From: Ignavibacteria bacterium
GTDB taxonomy: Bacteria; Bacteroidota; Ignavibacteria; Kapaibacteriales; UBA4661
Assembly (NCBI GenBank): GCA_014654705.1
Contig: JACVZY010000059.1
Span: 62,001-126,000 of the forward strand
Length of the DNA: 64,000 bases
Direction of reading: 5' to 3'
In this document: piece by piece, positions 44,853-54,182 of the stretch
Layout: each line of letters starts with the position of its first letter
How positions within the stretch are numbered: the stretch's first letter is position 1
Notes under the pieces: generated by a model
Database searches by the model: none
What the model was told of the DNA's origin: nothing
The model's input: the letters and a program-made list of their open reading frames with translations, nothing else
Translations under genes and position numbers: made by a program

Positions 44853-45206
44853 AGCAAATTCATCGGAAAATCTGAAACATCTGTTGGTTGATGTGGTTGA
44901 TGGAAAACGACGAGACCGCCACGACATTGCCGCATACTAGCAAGTAGTCTGCTATGGCGTGTGCGCATTGTGATACATGAGTGCCTACCCAAGCAAAGAT
45001 AAACACTCATTAGCACTCGCCCAAACATTTGTTCATCCAATAGCAAGAAATGCACGTTTTGTATTTATGTGCTGCCTTGTGCTTCTTTGGGAAAATTTTT
45101 GGAAAGGATAAGTTTTTTCACTAATTTAGTGGCTTGTTCAAACCAACGGTTCTTGTTGTGATGGGCTTTCGTCAGAAAAGCCCATTTTTTGTATATCCAC
45201 TTTGCT
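44853..45206. other. Divergent 354-bp region between 43233 gene and rimP
   Basis: No gene is recognised. In E. coli the rimP-nusA-infB operon begins with an initiator tRNA; here I find no tRNA fold in this stretch. The one strong structure is the terminator-like hairpin at 45161. Confidence 0.5.
45161..45190 (+). promoter_or_regulatory. Terminator-like hairpin in the rimP-nusA-infB leader
   Basis: ATGGGCTTT (45161-45169), a 7-base loop, AAAGCCCAT (45177-45185) and a six-T run. It has every feature of a rho-independent terminator, yet it lies 16 bp before the rimP ATG and no plus-strand gene precedes it. An attenuator governing the operon is the natural explanation. Confidence 0.7.
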
Positions 45207-45770
45207 ATGAAAGACTTGGCAAAAGATTCGGCGAAAGATATAGCACAGCTACATTCTCGACTGCATCCCATTGTTGCAGAATGCTGCTTGCAAGGCGGAG
45301 CATATTTGGTTGCGTTAGAGATACGCGGCAGCCGCGAACGTCGCATTGTCGAGATTTTCGTAGATAAGCCCGAAGGTATTTCGCTTGACGAATGTGGCGA
45401 GTTATCGCATATGCTTGGCGAGATGTTGGAAGAAATGAACGCATTTCCGATGGCTTATCGACTCGAAGTTTCCTCGCCGGGCGTGGAAAGACCCCTTCAG
45501 TATATTTGGCAGTTTGAGCGGAACGTTGGACGACTACTCTCGGCAGAGCTTGCCGATGGAACAAGTCTAAAAGGACGCATCAGTGCTGTGGAGGGCGACG
45601 TAATTACACTCGAAAGCCCAGCAAAAAATGGTACGAAAAACGGCAAACAGACAAAAACGCCCAACGCTCTTTCAAATCAAGCTGCTCCAGAAGTAAGCGC
45701 AGTACCGATTTTTCCCCTAACATTGCCGCAAGGCACAATAAAACGGGCAGTGGTAGAGTTGGAGTTCTAA
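45207..45770 (+). CDS. rimP: Ribosome maturation factor RimP
   Basis: RimP helps assemble the 30S subunit. From the ATG at 45207 it has 187 residues, against about 150 in E. coli. The N-terminal domain shows LHPIVAECCLQGGAYLVALE and RIVEIFVDKPEGISLDECGE, followed by the family signature YRLEVSSPGVERPL. The C-terminal SH3-like domain carries an insertion of about 35 residues (SPAKNGTKNGKQTKTPNALS region) before its last strand, which accounts for the extra length. The gene opens the rimP-nusA-infB cluster and sits directly behind a terminator-like hairpin. A 6-codon longer start (45189) would fall inside the hairpin tail. Confidence 0.93.
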   Translation: MKDLAKDSAKDIAQLHSRLHPIVAECCLQGGAYLVALEIRGSRERRIVEIFVDKPEGISLDECGELSHMLGEMLEEMNAFPMAYRLEVSSPGVERPLQYIWQFERNVGRLLSAELADGTSLKGRISAVEGDVITLESPAKNGTKNGKQTKTPNALSNQAAPEVSAVPIFPLTLPQGTIKRAVVELEF

Positions 45771-45884
45771 AAAGAAACTGCAGTTCTGTTTTACAGTTGC
45801 TACGCAATTTGACATTATACTCGTTATTCGTTCAATACTACATAGAACCTCGTAATTCCTAATTCCTCATTCGTAATTTCTACT

Positions 45885-47351
45885 ATGGCACGGAAAGCAA
45901 AACCCAAATTCGACAAAAGTATCATCGTTGAGGCATTTGCTGAGATGGCGCGCGATCGCGGAATTGACCGAGACGCGCTTCAAAATATCATCAAAGAAAC
46001 ACTGTCGATGCTCGTGCGTAAGAAATACGGTGAGCGGGCTGAGTTTGATATTGTCGTGAATATGGATAAAGGCGATATTGAGATTTACCGTATTATGAAG
46101 GTTGTCGAAACAGTGGAAGACCCTGTGCTTGAACTTGCTCAAAGCGAAGCAAATCAAGGCGTAGAGCAGTATGATATCGGAGACGAGTTTCTGGAAGAAA
46201 TTACGCTCGACAATATCGCAGAAAACTTTGGTCGTCGCCTTGTCAACACTGCCGGTCAGACGTTGAATCAGCGAGTACGCGATGTGGAACGTGAAAACAT
46301 CAACACATACTTTGCCGACAAAGCCAATGAAATCATTGTTGGCGAAGTCCATCATGTGCGGCGCTCAGATGTATTTGTCATGCACAATAATGTCGAAATG
46401 CGTCTGCCGCGTGAAGAGCAGATTCCCCGTGAGCGTTATCGCAAAAACGAACCAATTCGGGCAATTATCAAAGAAGTACGGAAGCAGAGTCCATCAGGCG
46501 GACCCGATATTATTTTGTCCCGCGCCGATAATGCATTTTTGGCAAAACTTTTTGAAATTGAAATCCCTGAAATTTACGACCGACTTATTGACATTAAAGC
46601 AATCGCCCGCGAACCCGGTGAGCGCGCAAAAGTTGCCGTGCAGTCGTATGATGACCGCATTGACCCCGTTGGTGCGTGTGTTGGTATGAAGGGAATTCGT
46701 ATCCACGCCATTGTCCGCGAACTCTCGAACGAAAATATTGATGTTATTAACTATTCCGAAGACCCCGCTACGTTTATCGCACGTGCGCTCTCTCCGGCAA
46801 AAGTGAAAAACATACAGGTTTCATCGGAAACACGATCTTGTACTGTACTTGTAGGCGATGACCAAGTATCGCTTGCTATTGGCAAAAATGGTCAAAACGT
46901 GCGTCTGGCATCGCGCTTGACAGGGTATTCAATTTCACTTGTCAAAGAAGGTATCGAAGATATAGAACTGATTGAGTTCCGTGATGAGCTTGGTAAAGAT
47001 CTCTATCTGCGTATTATTGAGGCAGAAATAGACACTGCCCGCGAATTCTTGAATGCTGACCCCTCGCGTATTCTTTCTATCCCGGGCATGACGAAAGAAT
47101 TGCTTGTGGAAATGCGCGGTATTATTCTTGAAGAATTCGAGGAGCGTGAAAACCCAGATGTCCGCAACTACATCCTTTCACTTGATTCTATGCCAGTCGC
47201 TATTTCTGCTGAGAATGCAGAAGTACATCATGTGGACATGAATCAAGTAGGTAATGTAATAGCACAAGAAGCGCCAAACGGCAATGCACACAATGGTCAT
47301 GCACACGCCGAAACGCCCGTTCATACGCCCGACCACGACGATAATCTCTAA
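45885..47351 (+). CDS. nusA: Transcription termination/antitermination factor NusA
   Basis: NusA binds RNA polymerase and nascent RNA and modulates pausing, termination and antitermination. The 488-residue product has the N-terminal polymerase-binding domain (about 1-125, AFAEMARDRGIDRDALQNII), an S1 domain (about 135-205, VGEVHHVRRSDVFVMHNNVE), then two KH domains (REPGERAKVAVQSYDDRIDP, VGACVGMKGIRIHAIVREL and VSLAIGKNGQNVRLASRLTG). A helical region near 385-430 is followed by an acidic, His-rich tail (NGNAHNGHAHAETPVHTPDH). It is downstream of rimP and upstream of infB, as in most bacteria. Confidence 0.97.
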   Translation: MARKAKPKFDKSIIVEAFAEMARDRGIDRDALQNIIKETLSMLVRKKYGERAEFDIVVNMDKGDIEIYRIMKVVETVEDPVLELAQSEANQGVEQYDIGDEFLEEITLDNIAENFGRRLVNTAGQTLNQRVRDVERENINTYFADKANEIIVGEVHHVRRSDVFVMHNNVEMRLPREEQIPRERYRKNEPIRAIIKEVRKQSPSGGPDIILSRADNAFLAKLFEIEIPEIYDRLIDIKAIAREPGERAKVAVQSYDDRIDPVGACVGMKGIRIHAIVRELSNENIDVINYSEDPATFIARALSPAKVKNIQVSSETRSCTVLVGDDQVSLAIGKNGQNVRLASRLTGYSISLVKEGIEDIELIEFRDELGKDLYLRIIEAEIDTAREFLNADPSRILSIPGMTKELLVEMRGIILEEFEERENPDVRNYILSLDSMPVAISAENAEVHHVDMNQVGNVIAQEAPNGNAHNGHAHAETPVHTPDHDDNL

Positions 47352-47417
47352 AATTTACTTTCGGCACACAGCGCGGAGCAAAGCGCCCTCTCGGATATAT
47401 CACTTTACAATCTTTCT

Positions 47418-50400
47418 ATGGCAAGTATCGGAACAAAACTTTTCAAAATCGCCTCGCAGATAAATGTCGGCAAGGAAACTATCGTTGCATTTTTGCAGGC
47501 GAAGGGCTTTGCTATTGAGAACAAGGCAACCTCAACCCTCACGGGTGACATGGTTGATCTTGTATTGGGGAATTTTCAGAAAGAGGCTGCTGCTGCATTA
47601 AAGCAGCGCGAGAAAGATGCACCTCAAGAAACGCATCATGAGGTTCGCCACGACGAGCAAGCACAAAGTGCTCCTGCGCCGCCGATTCAAATCCCAGAAT
47701 CTTCTGTTACCTCTGATAACCGAGATGCTGAACCAGTCGAACCCAAAAACACATCTCAAAATGATGTTCTTTCTGCTTCTTCTTCGCCATCTGTTACCGA
47801 AGAGTTACCATCTGCTGAAAAGCAGACACGCAACGGGGAGACAAAAGTTGATAATGGTGCGGCAGTCGGGACGGTAATTCAGCTTGATGATTCCTCTTCG
47901 CGCAGAAAATCGAAAAAGACCAAAATCGAAGAACAGCCTCGACCAAGTGCTGAAAAGGCAATTGAAGCAGAAAAGAAAAGCAAAAACACCACTACCGAAA
48001 AATCTGCTGTGCCAGATGTAGTAGCAAATGTTCCTTCAGAAGAGCACTTTCAAGAGAATATCGCCCCGGCAGTCATTGCAGCGGAGACCTCGCAGCCGAG
48101 CACTGAGCCTCAAGGAGCGGTCTTGGGAGAAGATACCCCTTTATTAGGAGCGAAAGACGAGGGCACTCTTGGCGCTGAAGAAGAATTATTAGACGACACC
48201 CATGAAGACCATAGTGAAGAAGGCAAACGCAAACGCAAAAAACGTATAGGTGAAGTGGAATACTTTGTCGATAATGCGCCATATGCGACTCCTATGCCCA
48301 CAGGATTAACAATCCTTGGAAAAATTGAACTTGGTGGTCGTCGTGGCGATGGCAGTAGTAAAGACGGCAACAAAGCTCCAGAGCGCGGTGGTAAGCCTGC
48401 CGAGCGTGGCGGTGGACGTAGTGGGGATGGTAGAGCACCTCGTGCAGGCGGTGAGGCGCGCCCCAAACCAGGCGCTCCGGCAGCAGCAAAACCAAAAGAC
48501 TGGACAAAACCCGGTAGTCCGGCACCTGTGAAAAAATTCGGTACAGTCGGTGGTGTCGCCGCTGGTGCTGCGGGTAGTGCAGCAAATAAGAAAAAACGCA
48601 AAAAGGGCAAGCGCGAACAGGTAAGCGCTGTCGAGGTGGATAAAGCAATCCGCCGTACATTGTCGGGACAGGAAGAATCCCAACTTGCAATGCGTAGCAG
48701 ATTGCGCCGAAGCCGCAAGCAAGAACGTGCCGATGAAATGGCACATCAAGCAGAACTTCGTGAATTAGATGATGCAATTCTGCGCGTTACAGAGTTTATA
48801 ACGGTTGCTGAGCTTGCAGACAATATTGGCGTTCCCACGAACGAAATTATTCTCAAGTGTATGAGTCTTGGACTCATGGTATCTATTAACCAGCGCCTAG
48901 AGAAGGATACCATTACACTTGTGGCTGCTGACTACGGTTTGGAAGTGGAATTTGAGGACGCTTTTGCCGAAGAGTCACTTGAGGAAGATGATGAGGACGA
49001 TGAAGAATTCCTTGAGCCCCGCGCTCCGATTGTGACCGTCATGGGTCACGTTGACCACGGCAAAACATCACTTCTGGACTATATTCGCCAGACAAGCGTT
49101 GTCAGTGGCGAGTCCGGTGGCATCACGCAGCACATCGGTGCGTACAGTGTGAAGATGAACGATGGGAAGTTCATTACATTTCTTGATACTCCGGGACACC
49201 AAGCATTTACGGCTATGCGTGCGCGTGGAGCGCAGCTGACAGACCTTGTGGTGCTGGTGGTGGCGGCGGATGATAACGTCATGCCACAAACCATTGAAGC
49301 TATTAGCCATGCTCGCGCAGCTAATGTGCCGATGGTAGTGGCAATCAATAAAATTGATAAACCCGATGCTAATCCTGACAAGGTACGTCAGCAACTTTCT
49401 GACCACAACGTTCTTGTAGAAGAATGGGGCGGTAAGTATCAGTCAGCAATGATTTCTGCAAAAAAAGGCACGAACATTGACCAACTTCTTGAGAAAATTC
49501 TTCTTGAGGCAGAAATCCTGAATCTTCGTGCCAATCCGGATCGTTACGCTCGTGGTACGGTTGTCGAATCAAAAATTGATAAAGGCAAAGGTACCGTGGC
49601 AACGGTCGTTGTACAAAAAGGTACACTTCGTGTGGGCGATCCGTTCCTCTGCGGTATTCATTCCGGTCGCGTCCGAGCGATGTTTAATGAAAACGGCGAA
49701 CGCATTGAAGAGGCAATTCCTTCTTCGCCCGTACAGATTCTTGGTTTTGACGGTGTTCCGCAGGCGGGCGACTCATTTGTGGCTATGGAAAGCGAAGTAG
49801 AAGCACGAGAAATCGCTACGACGCGCCAGCAAATCAAGCGTGAGCAGGACTTCAAGCGTGTTCGCCACGTTACGCTCGATGATATTGCAAGCCGCATCAA
49901 AGCAGGTGGCGTGCAGGAACTCAAAATCATTCTCAAAGGTGATACAGACGGTTCTGTGGAAGCTCTGACGGATTCACTCCAAAAACTCTCCACCGAGGAA
50001 GTTAAGGTTTCCATCATTCACCGCGCTGTCGGTTCGATTTTGGAGGCAGACGTGATGTTGGCTGCAGCTTCTGAGGCTATTATTGTAGGCTTCCACGTGC
50101 GCCCAAATCCGCAGGTGTCCAAACTGGCTGAGAACGAAGGCGTGGATGTGCGCTTATATCGCATCATCTACGACTGTATCAACGAAGTCAAACTGGCACT
50201 TGAGGGAATGCTTATGCCGGAAATCAAGGAAGAAGTTGTCGGCGTGGCAGAGGTTCGTGAGGTATTCAAAATTAGCAAACTTGGCAATATTGCTGGTTGC
50301 TATATGCTTGAAGGCAAGATTAACCGTAACGATACTATTCGCGTCCTTCGCGATGGCTTTGAGGTCTTCACCGGTCGTTTAGCATCGCTCAAGCGTATGA

Positions 50401-50525
50401 AAGAAGATGTGAAAGAAATTGATGCTGGTTTCGAGTGCGGGATGTCAGTGGACGGCTTCAACGATATCCAAAACGGTGACCTCATTGAGGCAGTTCGCAA
50501 AACAGAAATTAAGCGGAAGCTCTAA
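47418..50525 (+). CDS. infB: Translation initiation factor IF-2
   Basis: IF-2 places initiator tRNA on the 30S subunit and promotes subunit joining. The 1035-residue protein has an IF2_N-like helix at the start ([20 protein letters not shown]). A charged low-complexity stretch of nearly 400 residues follows, including a Gly/Arg/Ala/Pro-rich piece near 305-385. A second IF2_N motif ([20 protein letters not shown]) precedes the G domain near residue 535. G1 is [16 protein letters not shown]3 DTPGHQAF and G4 NKIDK. Domains II, III and IV follow, ending KTEIKRKL. It lies 66 bp after nusA. Confidence 0.98.
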   Translation: MASIGTKLFKIASQINVGKETIVAFLQAKGFAIENKATSTLTGDMVDLVLGNFQKEAAAALKQREKDAPQETHHEVRHDEQAQSAPAPPIQIPESSVTSDNRDAEPVEPKNTSQNDVLSASSSPSVTEELPSAEKQTRNGETKVDNGAAVGTVIQLDDSSSRRKSKKTKIEEQPRPSAEKAIEAEKKSKNTTTEKSAVPDVVANVPSEEHFQENIAPAVIAAETSQPSTEPQGAVLGEDTPLLGAKDEGTLGAEEELLDDTHEDHSEEGKRKRKKRIGEVEYFVDNAPYATPMPTGLTILGKIELGGRRGDGSSKDGNKAPERGGKPAERGGGRSGDGRAPRAGGEARPKPGAPAAAKPKDWTKPGSPAPVKKFGTVGGVAAGAAGSAANKKKRKKGKREQVSAVEVDKAIRRTLSGQEESQLAMRSRLRRSRKQERADEMAHQAELRELDDAILRVTEFITVAELADNIGVPTNEIILKCMSLGLMVSINQRLEKDTITLVAADYGLEVEFEDAFAEESLEEDDEDDEEFLEPRAPIVTVMGHVDHGKTSLLDYIRQTSVVSGESGGITQHIGAYSVKMNDGKFITFLDTPGHQAFTAMRARGAQLTDLVVLVVAADDNVMPQTIEAISHARAANVPMVVAINKIDKPDANPDKVRQQLSDHNVLVEEWGGKYQSAMISAKKGTNIDQLLEKILLEAEILNLRANPDRYARGTVVESKIDKGKGTVATVVVQKGTLRVGDPFLCGIHSGRVRAMFNENGERIEEAIPSSPVQILGFDGVPQAGDSFVAMESEVEAREIATTRQQIKREQDFKRVRHVTLDDIASRIKAGGVQELKIILKGDTDGSVEALTDSLQKLSTEEVKVSIIHRAVGSILEADVMLAAASEAIIVGFHVRPNPQVSKLAENEGVDVRLYRIIYDCINEVKLALEGMLMPEIKEEVVGVAEVREVFKISKLGNIAGCYMLEGKINRNDTIRVLRDGFEVFTGRLASLKRMKEDVKEIDAGFECGMSVDGFNDIQNGDLIEAVRKTEIKRKL

Positions 50526-50541
50526 ATCTATTGAAGGGTTT

Positions 50542-50592
50542 AAGTGTTGGGTGTTGAATGGCGCTTTGGTGTTCATTTGGCGTCCAACACTT
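50542..50592 (+). other. Long-range hairpin between infB and rbfA
   Basis: AAGTGTTGG (50542-50550) pairs perfectly with CCAACACTT (50584-50592) around a 33-base loop. There is no T-run after it, so it looks like an RNA structure or processing site rather than a terminator. Confidence 0.45.
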
Positions 50593-50658
50593 CCCATTTG
50601 TAGCCAATAGCTTTTCTTGAGTTCTATTTTTTCGGTAGCAATTTTATTCTCAAAAATT

Positions 50659-51063
50659 ATGTCTATTCGTACTGAAAAAGTTAGCAGTGAACTTCGTCAA
50701 GCACTGGCGCGCCCTCTAGCGGATATTGCTTCAGAAATATCCGCAGGATTTATTACCGTTACGCACGTGCGGATGTCTCCCGATTTACGCATTGCACGGG
50801 TTTATTTGAGCGTTTTTGGCGGAAAAATTTCACCGGAGCAAACAGTAGCAAAGGTGAGCGAGCGAGCCGGAAGCCTGCGCAAACACGTGAACACAAAAGT
50901 ACGTCTGCGCTTCTCGCCGGAACTGCATTTTTATCTGGATGATACGCTGGACGCAATAAGCCATATAGAAACACTGCTTAAAAATGTCCCTCCTCCGGCA
51001 AAAGAGACTGACGAAGAGACAGGTAATAAAGATGCAAACAGCAATGAGGATTCAGAGGCATGA
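50659..51063 (+). CDS. rbfA: Ribosome-binding factor A
   Basis: RbfA is a KH-fold protein that binds 16S rRNA during 30S maturation. From the ATG at 50659 it has 134 residues. The family pattern is clear: RTEKVSSELRQALARPLADI, ISAGFITVTHVRMSPDLRIA, RVYLSVFG, and the closing RLRFSPELHFYLDDTLDAIS. An acidic tail (PPAKETDEETGNKDANSNED) follows. A 14-residue upstream extension (to 50617) is hydrophobic and not family-like. Its stop overlaps the truB start by four bases (ATGA), so the two are translationally coupled. Confidence 0.95.
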   Translation: MSIRTEKVSSELRQALARPLADIASEISAGFITVTHVRMSPDLRIARVYLSVFGGKISPEQTVAKVSERAGSLRKHVNTKVRLRFSPELHFYLDDTLDAISHIETLLKNVPPPAKETDEETGNKDANSNEDSEA

Positions 51064-51806
51064 GAGCAACCGATGGAAAAATTCTTACCCGCGAAGTCCT
51101 CACCGATAGCGCCGCCTACGGTGCATGGCTTTCTGCGCTATCGGAGACGGGTGGCGCTGCACTGGTGGACAAAGATAAAGATTGGACATCATTTGATGTG
51201 GTCGCAAAACTGCGTGGCATTGTGCGGATGAAGAAAATTGGTCATGCCGGTACGCTCGATCCGCTTGCGACCGGACTTTTAATCGTGTGCTTTGGAAAAA
51301 TGACAAAATCCATTAATGATTTTCAAGAACAAACCAAAGCATACCGAGCTGTCGTCAAACTTGGAGCGACCACCAAGACGGACGATGCTGAAGCACCCGA
51401 AGAAAACATCGCAGCCACCGACGGGCTGACAAGTGCACAGATTCAAGATGTTTTGAATGGCTACATTGGCGACATCAAACAAATTCCGCCGATGTTTTCC
51501 GCAATCAAGAAAAATGGCGTTCCGCTCTACAAACTGGCACGAAAAGGTCAAGAAATCGAGCGTGAGCCGAGAAGCGTGAGCATTTATAACCTTGAAATTG
51601 AATCACTCGCGCTGCCATTGTGTACGCTTCATATTACTTGTTCCAAAGGAACGTATATTCGCTCATTGGCACGGGATGTGGGGGCGGCGCTGGGTGTGGG
51701 CGGCTATCTGGCAGATTTACGCCGGACAAGTATTGGCGATTTTTCTGTGGATGATGCGCTGAGAATAAATGAAATCTCTCAACTTCAGACGCAGTTACAG
51801 GCATGA
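51060..51806 (+). CDS. truB: tRNA pseudouridine(55) synthase TruB
   Basis: TruB makes pseudouridine 55 in the T loop of tRNAs. The 248-residue enzyme has the catalytic Asp67 in GHAGTLDPLATGLLIVC, preceded by LVDKDKDWTSFDVVAKLRG, and later GDIKQIPPMFSAIKKNGVPL and CSKGTYIRSLARDVGAALGV. E. coli TruB has about 314 residues with a C-terminal PUA domain; here that domain is missing, and there is an extra 30 or so residues at the N-terminus. The short form is common in the Bacteroidetes side of the tree. It overlaps rbfA by four bases. Confidence 0.96.
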   Translation: MRATDGKILTREVLTDSAAYGAWLSALSETGGAALVDKDKDWTSFDVVAKLRGIVRMKKIGHAGTLDPLATGLLIVCFGKMTKSINDFQEQTKAYRAVVKLGATTKTDDAEAPEENIAATDGLTSAQIQDVLNGYIGDIKQIPPMFSAIKKNGVPLYKLARKGQEIEREPRSVSIYNLEIESLALPLCTLHITCSKGTYIRSLARDVGAALGVGGYLADLRRTSIGDFSVDDALRINEISQLQTQLQA

Positions 51807-51871
51807 CAGAACCCTTGTTCGCAAGAAATAGCTATCAAATTATTCTCCAAGTTTTTACGAGTCTTGTTGTT

Positions 51872-52462
51872 ATGAAAATTACTGTTTTTGTCGTAGCGCT
51901 GCTGGTTTTGACAACTCAAACGATCGCTTTTGCACAAGGAACCTCTGCAACCTTGACTACAGGTAGCGTCATGGTTAGCAGCAGCACAACATCGGCAACG
52001 CAAAAAGTGAAAGAAACGGTTAAAGCCAAGCCAAGCAAGGCGCTGCGTGTTTTTTTTGAATCGCGTAATGTGGTTGCACGTCCTGAAGGCTATGAAACAT
52101 TGCTTACGATAGAAGAAAACGGCGCTGTTCATTTTGCGTTTCACACCGTTTCCGGTCGGCGCGATAGTATTCTGACACAACTCAAACCCAAAGAACTTCA
52201 AGCACTGAGAAAAGCCTTAAACTTTCCCAAAATGCTTGCCGTAGAACCCGCACAACGCCTTGTCTATGCGGACTGGATGCAGAGTCTGACGGTAGAAAAA
52301 GACGAAAAAAGCAAAACCATTCGCTTCATGGTTGACATCCAAAAAAAGACAAAAGAGAACGTTGAAAAGCACATACAGGAACAGTTCGGTAAAGAAATGG
52401 CCCGCGAGGTCTGGGAATTTGTCAGGTTAGTGCGTTCAATCAATGATCGCTTTCGATTCTGA
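51872..52462 (+). CDS. Secreted protein of unknown function in the truB-ribF interval
   Basis: From the ATG at 51872 this 196-residue protein has a signal peptide (ITVFVVALLVLTTQTIAFAQ). A Ser/Thr-rich linker follows (TSATLTTGSVMVSSSTTSAT), then a basic and mixed domain with VARPEGYETLLTIEENGAVH, then VSGRRDSILTQLKPKELQAL, and a closing helix near the C-terminus. I recognise no family. The same frame extends back to an ATG at 51803 that overlaps the truB stop by four bases, but the extension would bury the signal peptide. Whether the upstream ATG is used is unsettled. It interrupts an otherwise universally conserved set of translation genes. Confidence 0.65.
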   Translation: MKITVFVVALLVLTTQTIAFAQGTSATLTTGSVMVSSSTTSATQKVKETVKAKPSKALRVFFESRNVVARPEGYETLLTIEENGAVHFAFHTVSGRRDSILTQLKPKELQALRKALNFPKMLAVEPAQRLVYADWMQSLTVEKDEKSKTIRFMVDIQKKTKENVEKHIQEQFGKEMAREVWEFVRLVRSINDRFRF

Positions 52463-52693
52463 GGCGAAAAGAAAAACAGGTGCTTCAGGATAAAAAGCGG
52501 CAGGAAAATTAACTGGTAATTTTTGTTGCGCCCTCAAAGCATCTATGTAAGACATTCGCAAATAACGAATTTTTTTTTCGCTGGAAAATTTCGTAACTAT
52601 TCGTAGATTCGTAGCTTTGAAAAATTGTACGCGCTGCTTTGAGTTTTGGTGCAGCGTTTGTCCAACGCCTTTTCCGAAAGATAGCTTTTGGCT

Positions 52694-53650
52694 ATGGTCG
52701 TCTATCATTCATTCGACGATGTTCCGCAAAATCAAGCCACTGTGCTGACTATCGGCACATTTGACGGCTTGCACAAAGGGCATATAGCGCTTATCAATCT
52801 GCTCAAGGAACGCGCAAAGACGTTGAACGCAAAGACACTGTTGCTTACGTTCCATCCACATCCGCAAATTGTCTTACAAAAGCCTAATCGCCCGCCGGTG
52901 GAGCTTCTGACGACCATACGTGAGCGGACGCAGCTTTTGAGTCAGCTTGGTATAGATGGTGTTCTTGTTATTCCTTTTACCAAAGAGTTTTCGCAGATAG
53001 GTGCAGAGCAGTTTGTACGGGAATATCTGGTAGCGAAGCTCAATATGAAGCATATGGTCATTGGCTATGATCATGCTTTTGGTAATAACCGCCAAGGAAC
53101 TGAAGATTTGCTAACGACATTGAGCGGCGAATTGCGGTTCAGTGTTGAGAAAGCACCTATTGTTGATTTAGACGGCGAGACCATCAGCAGCACCAAAGTT
53201 CGTAAAGCAATCGCCGCAGGCGATATTGCACGGGCAAATACACTTTTAGGCTTTCCATACCTAGTGGGCGGTAAAGTAGTCGAAGGCGACGGACGCGGCA
53301 GAAAACTTGGGCTACCGACGGCGAATATTGAGCCAAGTGAGCCGCAAAAATTGTTGCCGAAAAATGGTGTGTACTTTGTCTCGGCATATATTGACGGCAA
53401 AAATGTTTATGGTATGGCGAATATCGGCACCCGACCGACCTTCACCGACGACATCCATCCGCGTTTGGAAGTTCATTTTTTCGATTGGAACAAAATGCTC
53501 TACGACCGCGAAATTATGGTTGCCTTCTTGAAGTTCATTCGCAACGAACGCAAGTTTGAAAGCACCGGACTCTTTTTTGAGCAAATTGTCGCCGACCGCG
53601 ATGAATGTATGCAAGCAATCGAAAATATCAAACAAGGAAAATCACTTTAA
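52694..53650 (+). CDS. ribF: Bifunctional riboflavin kinase / FAD synthetase
   Basis: RibF phosphorylates riboflavin to FMN and adenylates it to FAD. From the ATG at 52694 it has 318 residues. The FAD synthetase half has [20 protein letters not shown] with the nucleotidyltransferase G-Xaa-H-Xaa-Gly-H-type motif, [19 protein letters not shown] and [15 protein letters not shown]. The riboflavin kinase half has [20 protein letters not shown], the [13 protein letters not shown] metal-binding segment and [17 protein letters not shown]. In many bacteria ribF lies beside truB and rpsO, as here. Confidence 0.96.
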   Translation: MVVYHSFDDVPQNQATVLTIGTFDGLHKGHIALINLLKERAKTLNAKTLLLTFHPHPQIVLQKPNRPPVELLTTIRERTQLLSQLGIDGVLVIPFTKEFSQIGAEQFVREYLVAKLNMKHMVIGYDHAFGNNRQGTEDLLTTLSGELRFSVEKAPIVDLDGETISSTKVRKAIAAGDIARANTLLGFPYLVGGKVVEGDGRGRKLGLPTANIEPSEPQKLLPKNGVYFVSAYIDGKNVYGMANIGTRPTFTDDIHPRLEVHFFDWNKMLYDREIMVAFLKFIRNERKFESTGLFFEQIVADRDECMQAIENIKQGKSL

Positions 53651-53690
53651 TTATCACTGTTACAATACTTTAATCCACATCGGAGAAATA

Positions 53691-53957
53691 ATGGTTACTT
53701 TAGAACGCAAAGCCGAAATCGTTAAGCAATTTGGCGGCGCAGCAGCAAATACCGGCAAGCCGGAAGTACAAGTTGCTCTTCTCACAGAGCATATCAATGC
53801 ACTTGCCGCACACCTCGACAAACATAAAAAAGACAACCACTCTCGTCGCGGCTTGCTGAAACTCGTCGGTCAGCGTCGTAAGATGCTCAGTTACTTGCAG
53901 TCAAACGACATCACGCGCTACCGCGCTGTCGTTGCTGCGCTCTCGCTGCGTAAGTAA
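53691..53957 (+). CDS. rpsO: 30S ribosomal protein S15
   Basis: S15 is an early 16S rRNA-binding protein. From the ATG at 53691 (preceded by CGGAGAAATA, one of the few clear Shine-Dalgarno-like sites here) it has 88 residues, the family length. The markers are [40 protein letters not shown] and [20 protein letters not shown]. It is placed before pnp, as in E. coli, and a hairpin lies between them. A frame reaching back to 53556 overlaps ribF and is a chance extension. Confidence 0.97.
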   Translation: MVTLERKAEIVKQFGGAAANTGKPEVQVALLTEHINALAAHLDKHKKDNHSRRGLLKLVGQRRKMLSYLQSNDITRYRAVVAALSLRK

Positions 53958-53976
53958 ATTGATGTCAAACGTTGCA

Positions 53977-54010
53977 AGCCCGCTTTGAGAAGAAGCGGGC
54001 TGCGCGTTTT
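53977..54010 (+). terminator. Hairpin between rpsO and pnp
   Basis: AGCCCGCTT-type arms (AAGCCCGCTT from 53976, AAGCGGGCT 53993-54001) form a 9-bp GC-rich stem with a 7-base loop, followed by GCGCGTTTTG. It could terminate rpsO transcription partly and leave some read-through to pnp. Confidence 0.7.
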
Positions 54011-54182
54011 GATAGTTGAAAAACCGAAACTCAATTCTTCCCCCGCACTGTTGCCAGAAACGCCCCGCGTTCCGACTGTTCTGTGAAATGGCTTTCTTGC
54101 TAAAGCCGATAGTCGGTACGCGGTTCGTTTTATGTCAAAGGTGTGGGGAATTTGTATTAATACTTCTTTATTTCCCCCAGTT

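Noticed and set aside
44853-45160. tRNA-fMet gene upstream of rimP as in E. coli
   Set aside because: No cloverleaf or TTCAA T-loop could be folded in this region; the initiator tRNA is at 21986-22058.
48073-48777. Long minus-strand frames (up to 202 residues) across infB
   Set aside because: They are antisense shadows of the Gly/Arg/Ala-rich codons of IF-2 and share no features with real proteins.
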